The notes under the pieces are model-generated. The model was given only the letters and a program-made list of their open reading frames with translations, did not search any database and was not told the origin of the DNA. From positions 1 through 50,225 of the IMG/VR virus record IMGVR_UViG_3300032249_000712: a DNA stretch of 50,225 nucleotides; one strand, given 5' to 3'. A program made the position numbers and the translations under genes. Within the stretch, counting starts at the first letter, position 1. The number at the start of each line of letters is the position of its first letter. Of this stretch, positions 12,685-21,296 are shown piece after piece. Source of the DNA: a virus.

Positions 12685-12792
12685 ATGTCAGCCAATAGGT
12701 TTGTTGTTTGCGAGGTATGCAAGGTGCAAATTCAAATAAGGTCTTCTATGGCATATCAAACTTTATATAATCATATGAAAGAGCATAAATGA
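12685..12792 (+). CDS. 35-aa zinc-finger-like protein
   Basis: CEVC (residues 9-12) followed by HMKEH near the C-terminus makes a C2H2-type spacing, enough for one zinc finger. The gene overlaps the next by ATGA. Confidence 0.55.
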   Translation: MSANRFVVCEVCKVQIQIRSSMAYQTLYNHMKEHK

Positions 12793-12971
12793 AAAAAATA
12801 AAACAGTTTGAAGAGTTTGACAAGCCTATTGATTTAATTGTTCATACCAAATGTCCAGATAAATGGTTGCTCATAGATAGAGAAACTGGAGAAATATATC
12901 AAGGAAGTTCTGCGGGGCACTGGGATAGACTTGATCCAATTATTAAAAATAACCATAACTTTACAAAATAA
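12789..12971 (+). CDS. Hypothetical phage protein, 60 aa
   Basis: I recall the LLIDRETGEIYQGSSAGHWDR segment from short hypothetical phage proteins. Its function is unknown. It is coupled to the zinc-finger gene by ATGA. No membrane segment or cysteine pair is seen. Confidence 0.6.
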   Translation: MKKIKQFEEFDKPIDLIVHTKCPDKWLLIDRETGEIYQGSSAGHWDRLDPIIKNNHNFTK

Positions 12972-12988
12972 CTTGAATAGGATATACT
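12960..12988 (+). promoter_or_regulatory. Promoter for a leaderless secreted-protein gene
   Basis: TTTACA (12960-12965), 17-bp spacer, TATACT (12983-12988), then six bases to the ATG at 12995. It overlaps the end of the previous gene. Confidence 0.65.
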
Positions 12989-12994
12989 TATAAT

Positions 12995-13393
12995 ATGAAA
13001 AAAATAATTATAACTTCTTTATTAATATCGCTATTAATTCCTACTGCATCTGCTCACGCAGCAGCAAAGTCATTAAACACTAAAAACAACAAGGCTTCTT
13101 GTAAAAGCATTAAGATAAAGTATGAATCAGAGGTAATGTCTGAGTGGTCCAATGGGCTAGCAAGTGATCAAGATGTTTTAAAAGAGATAGATTTAAACAT
13201 AGGTATGCTTGCTGCAAAACAAAAATCTACAACTGGCAAAATTAAAACAACTATTGCCTCTTGGATTACAGCAGAAAAAAATACAAAAATTGCACTAACT
13301 AGTAAAAATGTTGAAGCAATTACTGCTGCAATGAATTTAAAGATTTTTTCAATTACTAATTTTGACAAATTGTGTAAGTCTATAGAAAAATAA
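12995..13393 (+). CDS. Secreted hypothetical protein, 132 aa
   Basis: The N-terminus MKKIIITSLLISLLIPTASA is a classical Sec signal peptide with an AxA cleavage region (ASAHAAA) near residues 18-24. The mature part is helical and Lys/Thr-rich with two Cys that could form a disulfide. I do not recognise a family. Expression should be leaderless. It is one of several exported proteins in this phage, unusual outside lysis genes. Confidence 0.65.
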   Translation: MKKIIITSLLISLLIPTASAHAAAKSLNTKNNKASCKSIKIKYESEVMSEWSNGLASDQDVLKEIDLNIGMLAAKQKSTTGKIKTTIASWITAEKNTKIALTSKNVEAITAAMNLKIFSITNFDKLCKSIEK

Positions 13394-13394
13394 C

Positions 13395-13517
13395 ATGGAC
13401 GAAAAACAAATACGTGAACAAATAGCCAAGGAAATTGAGGCTATTGATATTGATCAAAGTCATACAAATGCAGTTGGTATGAGAATTCTTGCTGCAAAGA
13501 TTGCCAGAAAAGATTAA
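13395..13517 (+). CDS. Hypothetical helical peptide, 40 aa
   Basis: It begins one base after the preceding stop. The charged, helical product (MDEKQIREQIAKEIEAI) resembles a single coiled-coil segment, and its N-terminal REQIA matches EIREQIARDIEA in the 73-aa product at 13848, so the two may be related. Confidence 0.5.
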   Translation: MDEKQIREQIAKEIEAIDIDQSHTNAVGMRILAAKIARKD

Positions 13518-13523
13518 AAAATG

Positions 13524-13553
13524 TTGATTTGCTAAGCAAATTAATGATATACT
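13524..13553 (+). promoter_or_regulatory. Promoter upstream of the sugar-cassette run
   Basis: TTGATT (13524-13529), an 18-bp spacer, TATACT (13548-13553). It is the last recognisable rightward promoter before the 13590-19240 run of overlapping genes. Confidence 0.6.
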
Positions 13554-13589
13554 TATTTAGTCATTAAAAAAATACCGACAGGGGAAAAA

Positions 13590-13748
13590 ATGAAATGTAG
13601 GAATAGCAGTGGAGATTGTAAATTAGAACTAAAATTTTTTGACGACGGAGATATTTTAGAATTTTGCACTGTTTGTGATTATAAAGTTTTGCATGAATCT
13701 AAAAATATAAAAAATAATCATTTAAATCCACATAAAAAAGAAAACTAA
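13590..13748 (+). CDS. Zinc-ribbon-like protein, 52 aa
   Basis: The ATG follows GACAGGGG. Cysteines at positions 3 and 10 and CTVC near 26-29 suggest one zinc-binding ribbon; the C-terminus is Lys/His/Asn-rich. Its function is unknown. Confidence 0.55.
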   Translation: MKCRNSSGDCKLELKFFDDGDILEFCTVCDYKVLHESKNIKNNHLNPHKKEN

Positions 13749-13753
13749 AATTG

Positions 13754-13855
13754 ATGTTTTGCAATTTATGTGGCAGCAAACTTGTTAATGGAGACTGCTT
13801 TAATTGCTATACCAATTCTGCTGCTTTAAAAGAATTTGAAGAAGAAGATGACTAA
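13754..13855 (+). CDS. 33-aa double-knuckle zinc protein
   Basis: MFCNLCGS followed by CFNC gives two CxxC knuckles, a minimal zinc ribbon, and an acidic tail. It overlaps the next start by eight bases (ATGACTAA). Confidence 0.5.
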   Translation: MFCNLCGSKLVNGDCFNCYTNSAALKEFEEEDD

Positions 13856-14069
13856 CTGGACTGACGAACTTAATGATAAACAAAAAGAAGATGTCTGGAA
13901 CTTTGTTGTTTTTACTGTTAAAGAAATAAGAGAGCAGATAGCCAGAGACATTGAAGCAACTATTCCACTTTGGAAATCAAAAGGCTTTTTAAAGTCTCGT
14001 AGAACACAAAGGGCGTTTGAAGCATCTGCTGCAATTGCTAGAGGGCAGAACGAACAAATAGATGGCTAA
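13848..14069 (+). CDS. Hypothetical helical protein, 73 aa
   Basis: I chose the ATG at 13848 (MTNWTDELNDKQKEDVWNF), which overlaps the previous stop, over an upstream in-frame ATG at 13836 inside the zinc gene. The helical, basic C-terminal half contains RRTQRAFEASAAIARGQ. It overlaps the following glycosyltransferase by eight bases. Its function is unknown. Confidence 0.6.
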   Translation: MTNWTDELNDKQKEDVWNFVVFTVKEIREQIARDIEATIPLWKSKGFLKSRRTQRAFEASAAIARGQNEQIDG

Positions 14070-15021
14070 CATAGTTTTTCTTGGTAACTTTGAGGTATCT
14101 TATAGTAGTGAGAATCATCATGCTAAATCTTTAGAATCTCTTGGGCATACCGTGCAAAAGTTGCAAGAGAAAAAAACGGATAGCACAGAAATATTAAGTG
14201 CAGCATTAAACTCTGATCTATTCATATGGGTACACACACATAGATGGCAGACTCCAGGATCTAGGTCTATGACAGATGTATTAAAAGAATTAAAGGCTGC
14301 TGGCATACCAACCATGACCTATCATTTAGATTTATGGTTTGGAATTGAACGTGAAAAAGATTTAAAGAATGATGACTTCTACACAAACATTGGTCACTTC
14401 TTTGCTACAGATAAGTTAATGTGTGATTGGTTTAATGAAAACACACAAGTTAAAGGACACTTCTTACCTGCTGGAGTATATGATAAAGAATGTTATATCC
14501 ATGAAGAGTATGATCCACACAACTTTGAAAACGATATTATCTTTGTTGGTAGTAAGGGTTACCATCATGAACATAAATACCGTCCAGAATTAATAGACTT
14601 TTTAAGAAAAACCTATGGCAAAAGATTCTTACACGTTGGTGGAGATGGGGACACTGGAACTGTACGTGGAGATGCGTTAAACCGTATCTATGCTAAAAGC
14701 AAGGTAGCAATAGGTGATAGTTTAAACATTAATTTTAAATATCCTTACTACACTAGTGATAGGTTGTTTGAGAGTACTGGTCGTGGTGGGTTTACTATCT
14801 ACCCTCGCATTAAAGGACTTGAAGAATACTTTAAAGATGAAAATGAAATTGTATTTTATGAACACGGTAACCTTGAAGATCTAAAAAATAAGATAGATAA
14901 GTATTTATTGGACGGTGTATCAAGAGAAACAATCAGACTTAATGGACATGAAAGAACAAAGAAAGAACATACTTACGTCCATAGATGGTCCACAATATTA
15001 GAAACTTTAAACATAAAATGA
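14062..15021 (+). CDS. CgeB-like glycosyltransferase, 319 aa
   Basis: This is a GT-B-fold glycosyltransferase related to CgeB and spore/phage glycosyltransferases. The N-terminal Rossmann-like half begins MANIVFLGNFEVSY. The C-terminal half contains IIFVGSKGYHHEHKYRPELI and the donor-site-like stretch SDRLFESTGRGGF followed by GLEEYF, where the family contacts the nucleotide sugar. It lies first in a run of overlapping sugar genes, so it probably adds a sugar made or modified by the next gene. The acceptor is unknown. The start overlaps the previous gene. Confidence 0.8.
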   Translation: MANIVFLGNFEVSYSSENHHAKSLESLGHTVQKLQEKKTDSTEILSAALNSDLFIWVHTHRWQTPGSRSMTDVLKELKAAGIPTMTYHLDLWFGIEREKDLKNDDFYTNIGHFFATDKLMCDWFNENTQVKGHFLPAGVYDKECYIHEEYDPHNFENDIIFVGSKGYHHEHKYRPELIDFLRKTYGKRFLHVGGDGDTGTVRGDALNRIYAKSKVAIGDSLNINFKYPYYTSDRLFESTGRGGFTIYPRIKGLEEYFKDENEIVFYEHGNLEDLKNKIDKYLLDGVSRETIRLNGHERTKKEHTYVHRWSTILETLNIK

Positions 15022-15905
15022 AATATTTAGTTACTGGTGGTGCTGGTTTCATTGGATCAAACCTTGTTGATAAGTTAATCAGTCTTGGTCACGATGTTAT
15101 TTGTATTGATGATGAGTCTGCAGAATGTCACGAACAATTCTATTGGAATGATAAAGCACAAAACTATAAATATGATATCTGTGATTATGATCTGATTGCC
15201 CCACTATTTAAAGATATTGATTGCGTATTTCACGTTGCATCCGATGCAAGAATACAGCCAGCAATACTAAATCCTAAAAAATCTATTCAATCAAACGCAG
15301 TAGGAACAGCCAATGTTCTTGAACTTTGTAGAGTTAATATTGTAGATAGATTAATCTATTCAAGCACATCTTCTTCTTATGGAAAAAGGGCCTTACTTCC
15401 AAACCAAGAAACTCAATCGCCTGATCCACTAACTCCATACTCTGCTGCTAAAGTTTTTGGTGAAAACCTTGCAAGAGTTTATTATAACCTTTATGGATTA
15501 AAGACCATATCCCTTAGATACTTTAATGTTTATGGAGATAGACAACCATTAAAAGGTCAATATGCACCAGTAATAGGACTATTCTTAAAACAACATCATG
15601 AGTCAAAACCATTAACGATAGTTGGCGATGGTTCTCAGCGCAGAGACTTTACTCATATATCAGACGTAATAGAAGCAAACATTCTTGCATCTGAGGTTGA
15701 AAATGGGTTTGGTGAAGTATATAACATTGGGTATGGAAGTAACTACGCTATACTTGATATTGCTAATATGATCTCAAATGATATTAGATTTATCCCGCCA
15801 AGAATTGGTGAAGTGCAAGAAACTCTTGCATCTAATGCCAAGTTTAAAGATCTAACTGGTTGGACTCCAAAAATATCTCTTAAAAATTGGATACAAAATG
15901 ACTAA
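15018..15905 (+). CDS. NAD-dependent nucleotide-sugar epimerase/dehydratase (extended SDR), 295 aa
   Basis: The start at 15018 overlaps the previous stop (ATGA) and puts the Rossmann glycine motif GGAGFIGSN at residues 7-15. The catalytic Tyr-x-x-x-Lys is Y141/K145 (PYSAAK), with the Ser/Thr-rich SSTSSSYG before it. Members interconvert or dehydrate UDP-, GDP- or dTDP-sugars; UDP-glucose 4-epimerase-like activity is the best guess, but the substrate cannot be read from the sequence. It probably supplies an activated sugar to the flanking transferases. Confidence 0.88.
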   Translation: MKYLVTGGAGFIGSNLVDKLISLGHDVICIDDESAECHEQFYWNDKAQNYKYDICDYDLIAPLFKDIDCVFHVASDARIQPAILNPKKSIQSNAVGTANVLELCRVNIVDRLIYSSTSSSYGKRALLPNQETQSPDPLTPYSAAKVFGENLARVYYNLYGLKTISLRYFNVYGDRQPLKGQYAPVIGLFLKQHHESKPLTIVGDGSQRRDFTHISDVIEANILASEVENGFGEVYNIGYGSNYAILDIANMISNDIRFIPPRIGEVQETLASNAKFKDLTGWTPKISLKNWIQND

Positions 15906-16611
15906 AATGATTAAGGCTACTATTAACGGTGAATTTGAAATAATGTTACCAAAACATCGTGCAGATAGACCAGACTGGTATCAGCCACATGGTTGGGAAA
16001 AACCAAGGCTAAAGCATATGTCAGAAAATATTTCATCTGGAGATGTTATGTATTATGTTGGTGCAGAAGAAGGAGAGATGCCTGCTTTATGTCAAATGTG
16101 GGGTGCAGAGGTTGTTTTGTTTGAACCTAATCCAAAAGTTTGGTCACACTTTCCTTTGCTTTGGAGCGCTAATAATTTAGAAATGCCATTAGCCTGTATT
16201 CCTGGATTTGCATCTGATAAGGACAACAACCTTGCACGTATTTACTATAATGGGTTTCCGCCAGAGGCTAACGCACCTATTGAACCAGCGCATGGATTTA
16301 AAGAACTGCAGTATGAAGCAGACAAGTATGGTCAAACAAAGATTGATAGTCTTGTTTATAAAAAAGGAATGAAGCCACCAACAGCAATATCTCTTGATGT
16401 TGAGGGTAGTGAGTGGAGGGTCCTAGGAGGGGCTGAGAAGGTCCTTAGAGAGCATAAACCTAAGATTTGGCTATCTGGACACCCAGAATTTATGATGATG
16501 TATTGGAAAGAATATTTGTATGATTTAAGGCAGTTTATTAAAGGTATTGGCTACAAAGAAACCTTACTTGACTACCAGCATGAGGTACACTTATTTTATG
16601 AACGATATTAA
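15898..16611 (+). CDS. FkbM-family methyltransferase, 237 aa
   Basis: The SAM-dependent FkbM fold is shown by YYVGAEEGEMPALCQMWGAE (motif I region, about residues 51-70), VVLFEPNP shortly after, and ISLDVEGSEWRVLGGAEKVL (about 160-180), the hallmark of the family. FkbM enzymes O-methylate sugars or polyketides; within this cassette a sugar O-methyltransferase is the natural reading. It overlaps both neighbours by short stretches. Confidence 0.82.
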   Translation: MTKMIKATINGEFEIMLPKHRADRPDWYQPHGWEKPRLKHMSENISSGDVMYYVGAEEGEMPALCQMWGAEVVLFEPNPKVWSHFPLLWSANNLEMPLACIPGFASDKDNNLARIYYNGFPPEANAPIEPAHGFKELQYEADKYGQTKIDSLVYKKGMKPPTAISLDVEGSEWRVLGGAEKVLREHKPKIWLSGHPEFMMMYWKEYLYDLRQFIKGIGYKETLLDYQHEVHLFYERY

Positions 16612-17452
16612 GGCATATCTTTATTCAGTTAAACAAGAAGACTGTGCTGCTGATAAATGGGATTACGGTTTATTAAAACAATTTTTTAATAAAAACAAGA
16701 TTAAACCAGACAGAGTAACAACTTTGCCCAATGTAGATAGAGCCTTTGTTGTCATTCCTGGACCACAAAATGTAGACTTTGAAGATCAAATATCTGAAGA
16801 GTTAAGTAAAATAGGTAGGGTAGTTTTATTTATTACTGGAGATGAAAGCGCTACTTTTAAAGTTGATAAGATAGAGCATAGCAATATTGAGATTTGGATT
16901 CAATACCCACATAGAAAACACTCACAATATAATAAGTTAGCATTAGGTGTTCCACAACATCTATCAAATAATTTACCAGAGTATCAAGATAAATCTTATG
17001 ATGTATTTTTTTCAGGACAAATAACTCATCAAAGAAGGCAAGAACTTGCAACTGTTATGCTTGACATACCAAACTCTTTTTATAATCCAACTACTGGTTT
17101 TGCAGAAGGCTTAAGTCCGAAATCATATTACGATAAAATGTTTTTATCAAAAATTGTTCCTTGCCCTAGTGGAGCAATGGTCATTGATTCATTTAGATTT
17201 TATGAGGCAATTGAAATGCTTTGTTTGCCTATAGGAGATAAGTTAGATTCAAAAATGCAGAACACAAATTTTTTTAATTTTTTGTTTCAAGGTGAGCACT
17301 CAATAAAGACTGTTGAAAATTGGCAAAACTTATCTGGCTTGCTACCTGAATTATTAAATAACTATACATCTGAAATGCATCAAATTGTCTGTTGGTGGAT
17401 TAAATATAAAAGAGATTTGTTTAATGAATTAATGAGGCAAATAAATGCATAA
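16598..17452 (+). CDS. Exostosin-like glycosyltransferase candidate, 284 aa
   Basis: I chose the ATG at 16598 (MNDIKAYLYSVKQ), 14 bases inside the previous gene; an upstream ATG at 16547 would overlap more. The C-terminal SKIVPCPSGAMVIDSFRFYEAIEM resembles the exostosin/GT47 donor-site motif (cysteine-proline-glycine, then S-R-x-x-E). The middle includes YDVFFSGQITHQRR, as in related phage transferases. The nucleotide sugar and acceptor are unknown. Confidence 0.6.
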   Translation: MNDIKAYLYSVKQEDCAADKWDYGLLKQFFNKNKIKPDRVTTLPNVDRAFVVIPGPQNVDFEDQISEELSKIGRVVLFITGDESATFKVDKIEHSNIEIWIQYPHRKHSQYNKLALGVPQHLSNNLPEYQDKSYDVFFSGQITHQRRQELATVMLDIPNSFYNPTTGFAEGLSPKSYYDKMFLSKIVPCPSGAMVIDSFRFYEAIEMLCLPIGDKLDSKMQNTNFFNFLFQGEHSIKTVENWQNLSGLLPELLNNYTSEMHQIVCWWIKYKRDLFNELMRQINA

Positions 17453-18206
17453 AAGAGATATAACAATTGTCATGGCTACTTCTGTAATTACAGATCACCC
17501 AAGCACAAAAATGATAGATCAAACCATTAGTGATATTCGTGTCCATTTTCCAGACAATGAAATTATTATGCAAATAGATGGTCTTAGGGAAGAACAAAAA
17601 GATCGTAAAAAAAATTACGATGAATATAAAAATCGCATTTTGTGGAAGTGTTTACATGAAGATAAAAACATATTACCATTTATATTTAAAGAGCATAGTC
17701 ATCAAACCAACATGATGCGTCAAACAATTACTGAAGTTAAAACACCTCTGTTACTTTATATTGAAGGCGATGCTCCTTTAACTCCAGATATACCAATAGA
17801 TTGGAATAAGTGCTTGGATATGTTTGAATACAATAAAGCAAACACTATTCGTTTTCATTATGAATCTTTTATTCCAAAAGATCACGAACACCTTATGTTT
17901 GGTTTAGAAGATGGCTTTATGAAAACCATTCAATGGAGTCAGCGACCACACCTAAGTAGAAAAAAATATTACAAAGACATTGTACTTCCAAGATGTAAAG
18001 ATAAATTTTTTATAGAAGATACTTTTCATGGAGCAATTCAAGATGATATATCTCCATATGAAGTATTTAATCAAGAAGGATGGGATATGCACAAACTCTG
18101 GATATATCATCCTGAAGGCAATATCAAACGCTCTTATCACTTAGATGGTCGTCAAGGCACAAGAAAGTATACTTCTGATGATGCAACTTGGGGGTATAAA
18201 GAATGA
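17445..18206 (+). CDS. GT-A-type glycosyltransferase-like protein, 253 aa
   Basis: It begins with a beta strand (ITIVMATSVITDHPSTKMID), as in GT2/GT-A enzymes. LLYIEGDAPLTPDIP near residues 104-118 is a likely metal-binding DxD-type site. The overall pattern matches uncharacterised glycosyltransferase-like proteins of large environmental phages. It overlaps neighbours at both ends, so it is part of one polycistronic sugar operon. Specificity is unknown. Confidence 0.6.
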   Translation: MHKRDITIVMATSVITDHPSTKMIDQTISDIRVHFPDNEIIMQIDGLREEQKDRKKNYDEYKNRILWKCLHEDKNILPFIFKEHSHQTNMMRQTITEVKTPLLLYIEGDAPLTPDIPIDWNKCLDMFEYNKANTIRFHYESFIPKDHEHLMFGLEDGFMKTIQWSQRPHLSRKKYYKDIVLPRCKDKFFIEDTFHGAIQDDISPYEVFNQEGWDMHKLWIYHPEGNIKRSYHLDGRQGTRKYTSDDATWGYKE

Positions 18207-19240
18207 GACTAGGAATTATAGCAAGATCAGATAACACTGGCCTTGGTAATCAGACTAGAGAGTTAGTTAATATGCTTAGTCCTGATAAGATTCTTTTAAT
18301 TGATTCTACCCCGTTTAATAAAAATAAGCAACACCCAGAGTGGTATGACCAATACAGTTGTATTAAGACACAGGGTTTTCCCTCTGTTCAACAGATTAAA
18401 ATGTTTTTAGGAGATGTAGACGTTGTATTAAGTTGTGAAACTTTTTACGATCAAAACTTTATAAGGTTTGCAAATAGACGGGGAGTAAAAACCATTCTTC
18501 AGTATAATTATGAACTGTTTGGTCATTTAGCAAACCCAGAACTGCCATTACCAAACGTCTTACTATCTCCCAGTTTATGGCAAATTGAAACAATTCAAAG
18601 TATGTTTGGAGATAGGACAAAGGTAATTCATCTTCCACCTCCAACTACTCCTGAGTTATTCGCAACTGCAAAAAATAATAACATTTCTAAATCACATAAT
18701 AGACTATTACACATTGCTGGAAAGAAGGCAGCCAAAGATAGAAACGGTACTGAAACCGTAATAAATATGCTAAAGCACTCTAAAGCAGATTATGAATTAG
18801 TTATTAGAAGTCAAAGTGAAATAGTAACTAATGTAACAGACTCAAGACTAAAGATTGAAATTGGCAACCCAGAAAATAGGGAAGATATGTATGATGGCTT
18901 TGATGCTATGATATTGCCAAGACGATATGCAGGACTATGTTTACCAATGAATGAGGCTTTGCTTTCTGGTCTTCCCGTTTTTATGACAAATGTTTCACCT
19001 AATAATCAGATCTTGCCACAAGATTGGTTAGTTGAATCAGACTCTATAGGAACAATTAGAACAAAGGTTAGAATTAATTTGTTTGAAGCAAACAATGTTT
19101 TGTTAGCGCAAACAATTGACAAGTATATGTCTATCAATGATAAAACTAACTATAAGCAACAAGCCTATGATTTAGGATTTAATAACTTTGCACCAACAAT
19201 ATTAAAAAATAAATACCTAGAACTTATTGCTCAAATTTAG
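18203..19240 (+). CDS. GT4-like glycosyltransferase, 345 aa
   Basis: GT-B fold: N-terminal MRLGIIARSDNTGLGNQTREL (the G-G-loop used by GT4 enzymes) and C-terminal ILPRRYAGLCLPMNEALLSG followed by LPVFMTNVSPN, the E-x7-E-like donor-binding region. It probably transfers a hexose to the glycan built by the cassette. It is the last rightward gene; its 3' end overlaps the 3' end of the leftward gene at 19224 by 17 bases, with no terminator visible between them. Confidence 0.78.
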   Translation: MRLGIIARSDNTGLGNQTRELVNMLSPDKILLIDSTPFNKNKQHPEWYDQYSCIKTQGFPSVQQIKMFLGDVDVVLSCETFYDQNFIRFANRRGVKTILQYNYELFGHLANPELPLPNVLLSPSLWQIETIQSMFGDRTKVIHLPPPTTPELFATAKNNNISKSHNRLLHIAGKKAAKDRNGTETVINMLKHSKADYELVIRSQSEIVTNVTDSRLKIEIGNPENREDMYDGFDAMILPRRYAGLCLPMNEALLSGLPVFMTNVSPNNQILPQDWLVESDSIGTIRTKVRINLFEANNVLLAQTIDKYMSINDKTNYKQQAYDLGFNNFAPTILKNKYLELIAQI

Positions 19241-19916
19241 TTTTTTTATCAAACTTAAACTTAAGTATTTTATTAAATATACTATTAAATGAACTATCTG
19301 CACTAGACAAATAAGTGTGATCATCTATGTTTAAATTATAAGACTTAAGAACTAATGGTCCAGAATTATAAACTTTGACGTCCTCCATTTGTGTGCCACC
19401 AACATTAAACTTGTTACCGTATATAGATCTCCATAAAAATTGATCTAAAAGTTCTAGCACTATTTTTAATTTTTCTTTTTCCATAATCATGGGAACGTGG
19501 AGTTCATAATCTAAGGGATTTTCAAATCCTAATGCTTTAAGTTTTTTATACGTGCCTGAGAGTTTTCTGGTGTACTGAGAGTTGCCGTTAAGTTTTTGAT
19601 ATAGATTTATTTTATCTAACAGAAAGCCACTATGAAAATTTTCTATTTTGTTTATTTTTTTAATAATATAAAAGTCATCATTCATTAAAATAAACGATTC
19701 TGATATTTCTTGTGAAGAACAAATTGTTTGTAAATTTTTTACAGCATTCTTATACTTTGATTCTTTTTGTTCTACTTCTATATAATTTCCTATATACCAG
19801 TCAGGCTTACCACCAACAAGCCATACGCTTGCTTCTGGAAAACTTTCAACAACAGACCTAATAGAATACTTTAATTCTTCATTAATGCCTTCTTTGCAAA
19901 TATAAACAAAATCCAT
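19224..19916 (-). CDS. Stealth-like sugar-phosphotransferase candidate, 230 aa
   Basis: DFVYICKEGINEELKYSIRS, then WLVGGKPDWY and FILMNDDFYII, resemble conserved regions 1 and 2 of Stealth proteins, which transfer hexose-1-phosphate to capsule glycans. The similarity is partial: the middle matches best and the C-terminal regions 3-4 are not clear. A GT-A glycosyltransferase is the alternative. The gene is very AT-rich and last in a leftward sugar cluster. Confidence 0.5.
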   Translation of the reverse strand: MDFVYICKEGINEELKYSIRSVVESFPEASVWLVGGKPDWYIGNYIEVEQKESKYKNAVKNLQTICSSQEISESFILMNDDFYIIKKINKIENFHSGFLLDKINLYQKLNGNSQYTRKLSGTYKKLKALGFENPLDYELHVPMIMEKEKLKIVLELLDQFLWRSIYGNKFNVGGTQMEDVKVYNSGPLVLKSYNLNIDDHTYLSSADSSFNSIFNKILKFKFDKKTKFEQ

Positions 19917-19920
19917 TTAA

Positions 19921-20652
19921 TTAATTTATAAAAAATGGTTTATAAAAATCTTTAATATCTACCATCTTATTAATTCCCTCCGTGTATTTTTTAAAATATA
20001 AATCTCTAACGTTTTCTTGATGTTGAATAACTAAGTTGTCTCCTGTAAGTTGTGCATAATACAATAATTCTTCAACCCTAAAGACAGATTGGTTTGAATT
20101 TATTTTTATATATCTTAACAGTCTATGCCAATATTCTGTGTCTGCTCCAAATTTAGAATTATCAAAATAACCCAATATATCAAAAACTTTTTTACTAAAA
20201 AATGCATGAGCATGATTTGGCATTGTTTTTCCTAATTCTATTAACCACTTTGGGGGCATACCTCCAATCCTTAACTCAAAATCTTCTACTGCTAAAATAT
20301 TTTTATTTTCTAAAACGTTAGCCATTTTTTCAAATCTTGTTGAATCAGAAAAGTCATCTGCATCGTGAATAGTGTACATATCAAAATTTTCTTTTTTTAA
20401 TAACTGGAGTCCAACATTTCTAGAATAATAGGCACCCATATTTTTGTTGTTATTAATTAGTCTAACTCTAGAATTTGATAAGTATTTTTCTATTTTATTT
20501 AAAGAATTATCTATTGAACAATCATTAACTATGCATAGTTCAAAATTTTTAAAGGTTTGATTAAGTATACTATTGATTGCTCTTTCAACATACAATTCAT
20601 CATTATATAATGGCATTACAATTAACAATTTTTTTATATTATTTTTATGCAT
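19921..20652 (-). CDS. GT2-family glycosyltransferase, 243 aa
   Basis: A clear GT2 domain: LLIVMPLYNDELYVERAINS at the N-terminus, ELCIVNDCSIDNSL near residues 38-50, and the metal-binding DAD motif in YTIHDADDFSDSTRF near residue 100. It catalyses transfer from a nucleotide sugar in the cytoplasm; donor and acceptor are unknown. Its start overlaps the sulfotransferase stop (TAATG), so the two are co-translated. Confidence 0.85.
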   Translation of the reverse strand: MHKNNIKKLLIVMPLYNDELYVERAINSILNQTFKNFELCIVNDCSIDNSLNKIEKYLSNSRVRLINNNKNMGAYYSRNVGLQLLKKENFDMYTIHDADDFSDSTRFEKMANVLENKNILAVEDFELRIGGMPPKWLIELGKTMPNHAHAFFSKKVFDILGYFDNSKFGADTEYWHRLLRYIKINSNQSVFRVEELLYYAQLTGDNLVIQHQENVRDLYFKKYTEGINKMVDIKDFYKPFFIN

Positions 20653-21293
20653 TACTCTTTATATCCAAACGTTTTGAATTCCCAAGACCATTCATTATAT
20701 ATTTTTTCTAAATGATCATCATTAAAAACATTGTGAATTGTAAGATGATCTGGCCTATATTTTTTTTCAAATGTATTCATTTTTATATTATTAATTCCGC
20801 TTACAGAAAGAACTTTATTTATTTCGTTTTCTATACCTAACTCATATCTTAAAACATCGCTAACCATAATTTTAGGATTTTCATTGTTTGTGGTATATAT
20901 CTCTTTTGTGCTTCTTAAAAATTTTTCCCAATGTTTATTTGAAGTTGAATTAAAATAGTCATCTACTTGATTTTTTAAATTATTTAAATGTAATTTTGTG
21001 TTATTTAATTGTAAACAATAAAAAAAGTGAGAGAGAACAGTGCTGTATGGGTGCCTAATAAAAATATAAGATTTAACATCATCTAAATTAATTTTATTAC
21101 TTACCTCTGTATAAGTCATATGATGATAAAATCCTCCATTATAATTTCTAGGAAAATGCCTTGGATTTGAAGGGTCTAATGTAGTTACTATTGCATTTTC
21201 TGGAACAACACATGAAACTTCTACCTCAAGAGAACTTGAGCCAACCTTATGATTTTTTAACAATAGAAACTTATGGTCTGGTGAATAAATCAT
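20652..21293 (-). CDS. Sulfotransferase family protein, 213 aa
   Basis: The PAPS-binding signatures are visible: the 5'-phosphosulfate loop in LLKNHKVGSSSLE (about residues 11-23) and the 3'-phosphate site in YIFIRHPYSTVLSHF (about 76-90). Such enzymes move sulfate from PAPS to a carbohydrate or other hydroxyl. The neighbouring GT2 suggests a glycan substrate. An APS-kinase-like gene that could supply PAPS lies 2 kb upstream on the same strand. It begins three bases after a 15-codon frame. Confidence 0.8.
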   Translation of the reverse strand: MIYSPDHKFLLLKNHKVGSSSLEVEVSCVVPENAIVTTLDPSNPRHFPRNYNGGFYHHMTYTEVSNKINLDDVKSYIFIRHPYSTVLSHFFYCLQLNNTKLHLNNLKNQVDDYFNSTSNKHWEKFLRSTKEIYTTNNENPKIMVSDVLRYELGIENEINKVLSVSGINNIKMNTFEKKYRPDHLTIHNVFNDDHLEKIYNEWSWEFKTFGYKE

Positions 21294-21296
21294 TTT

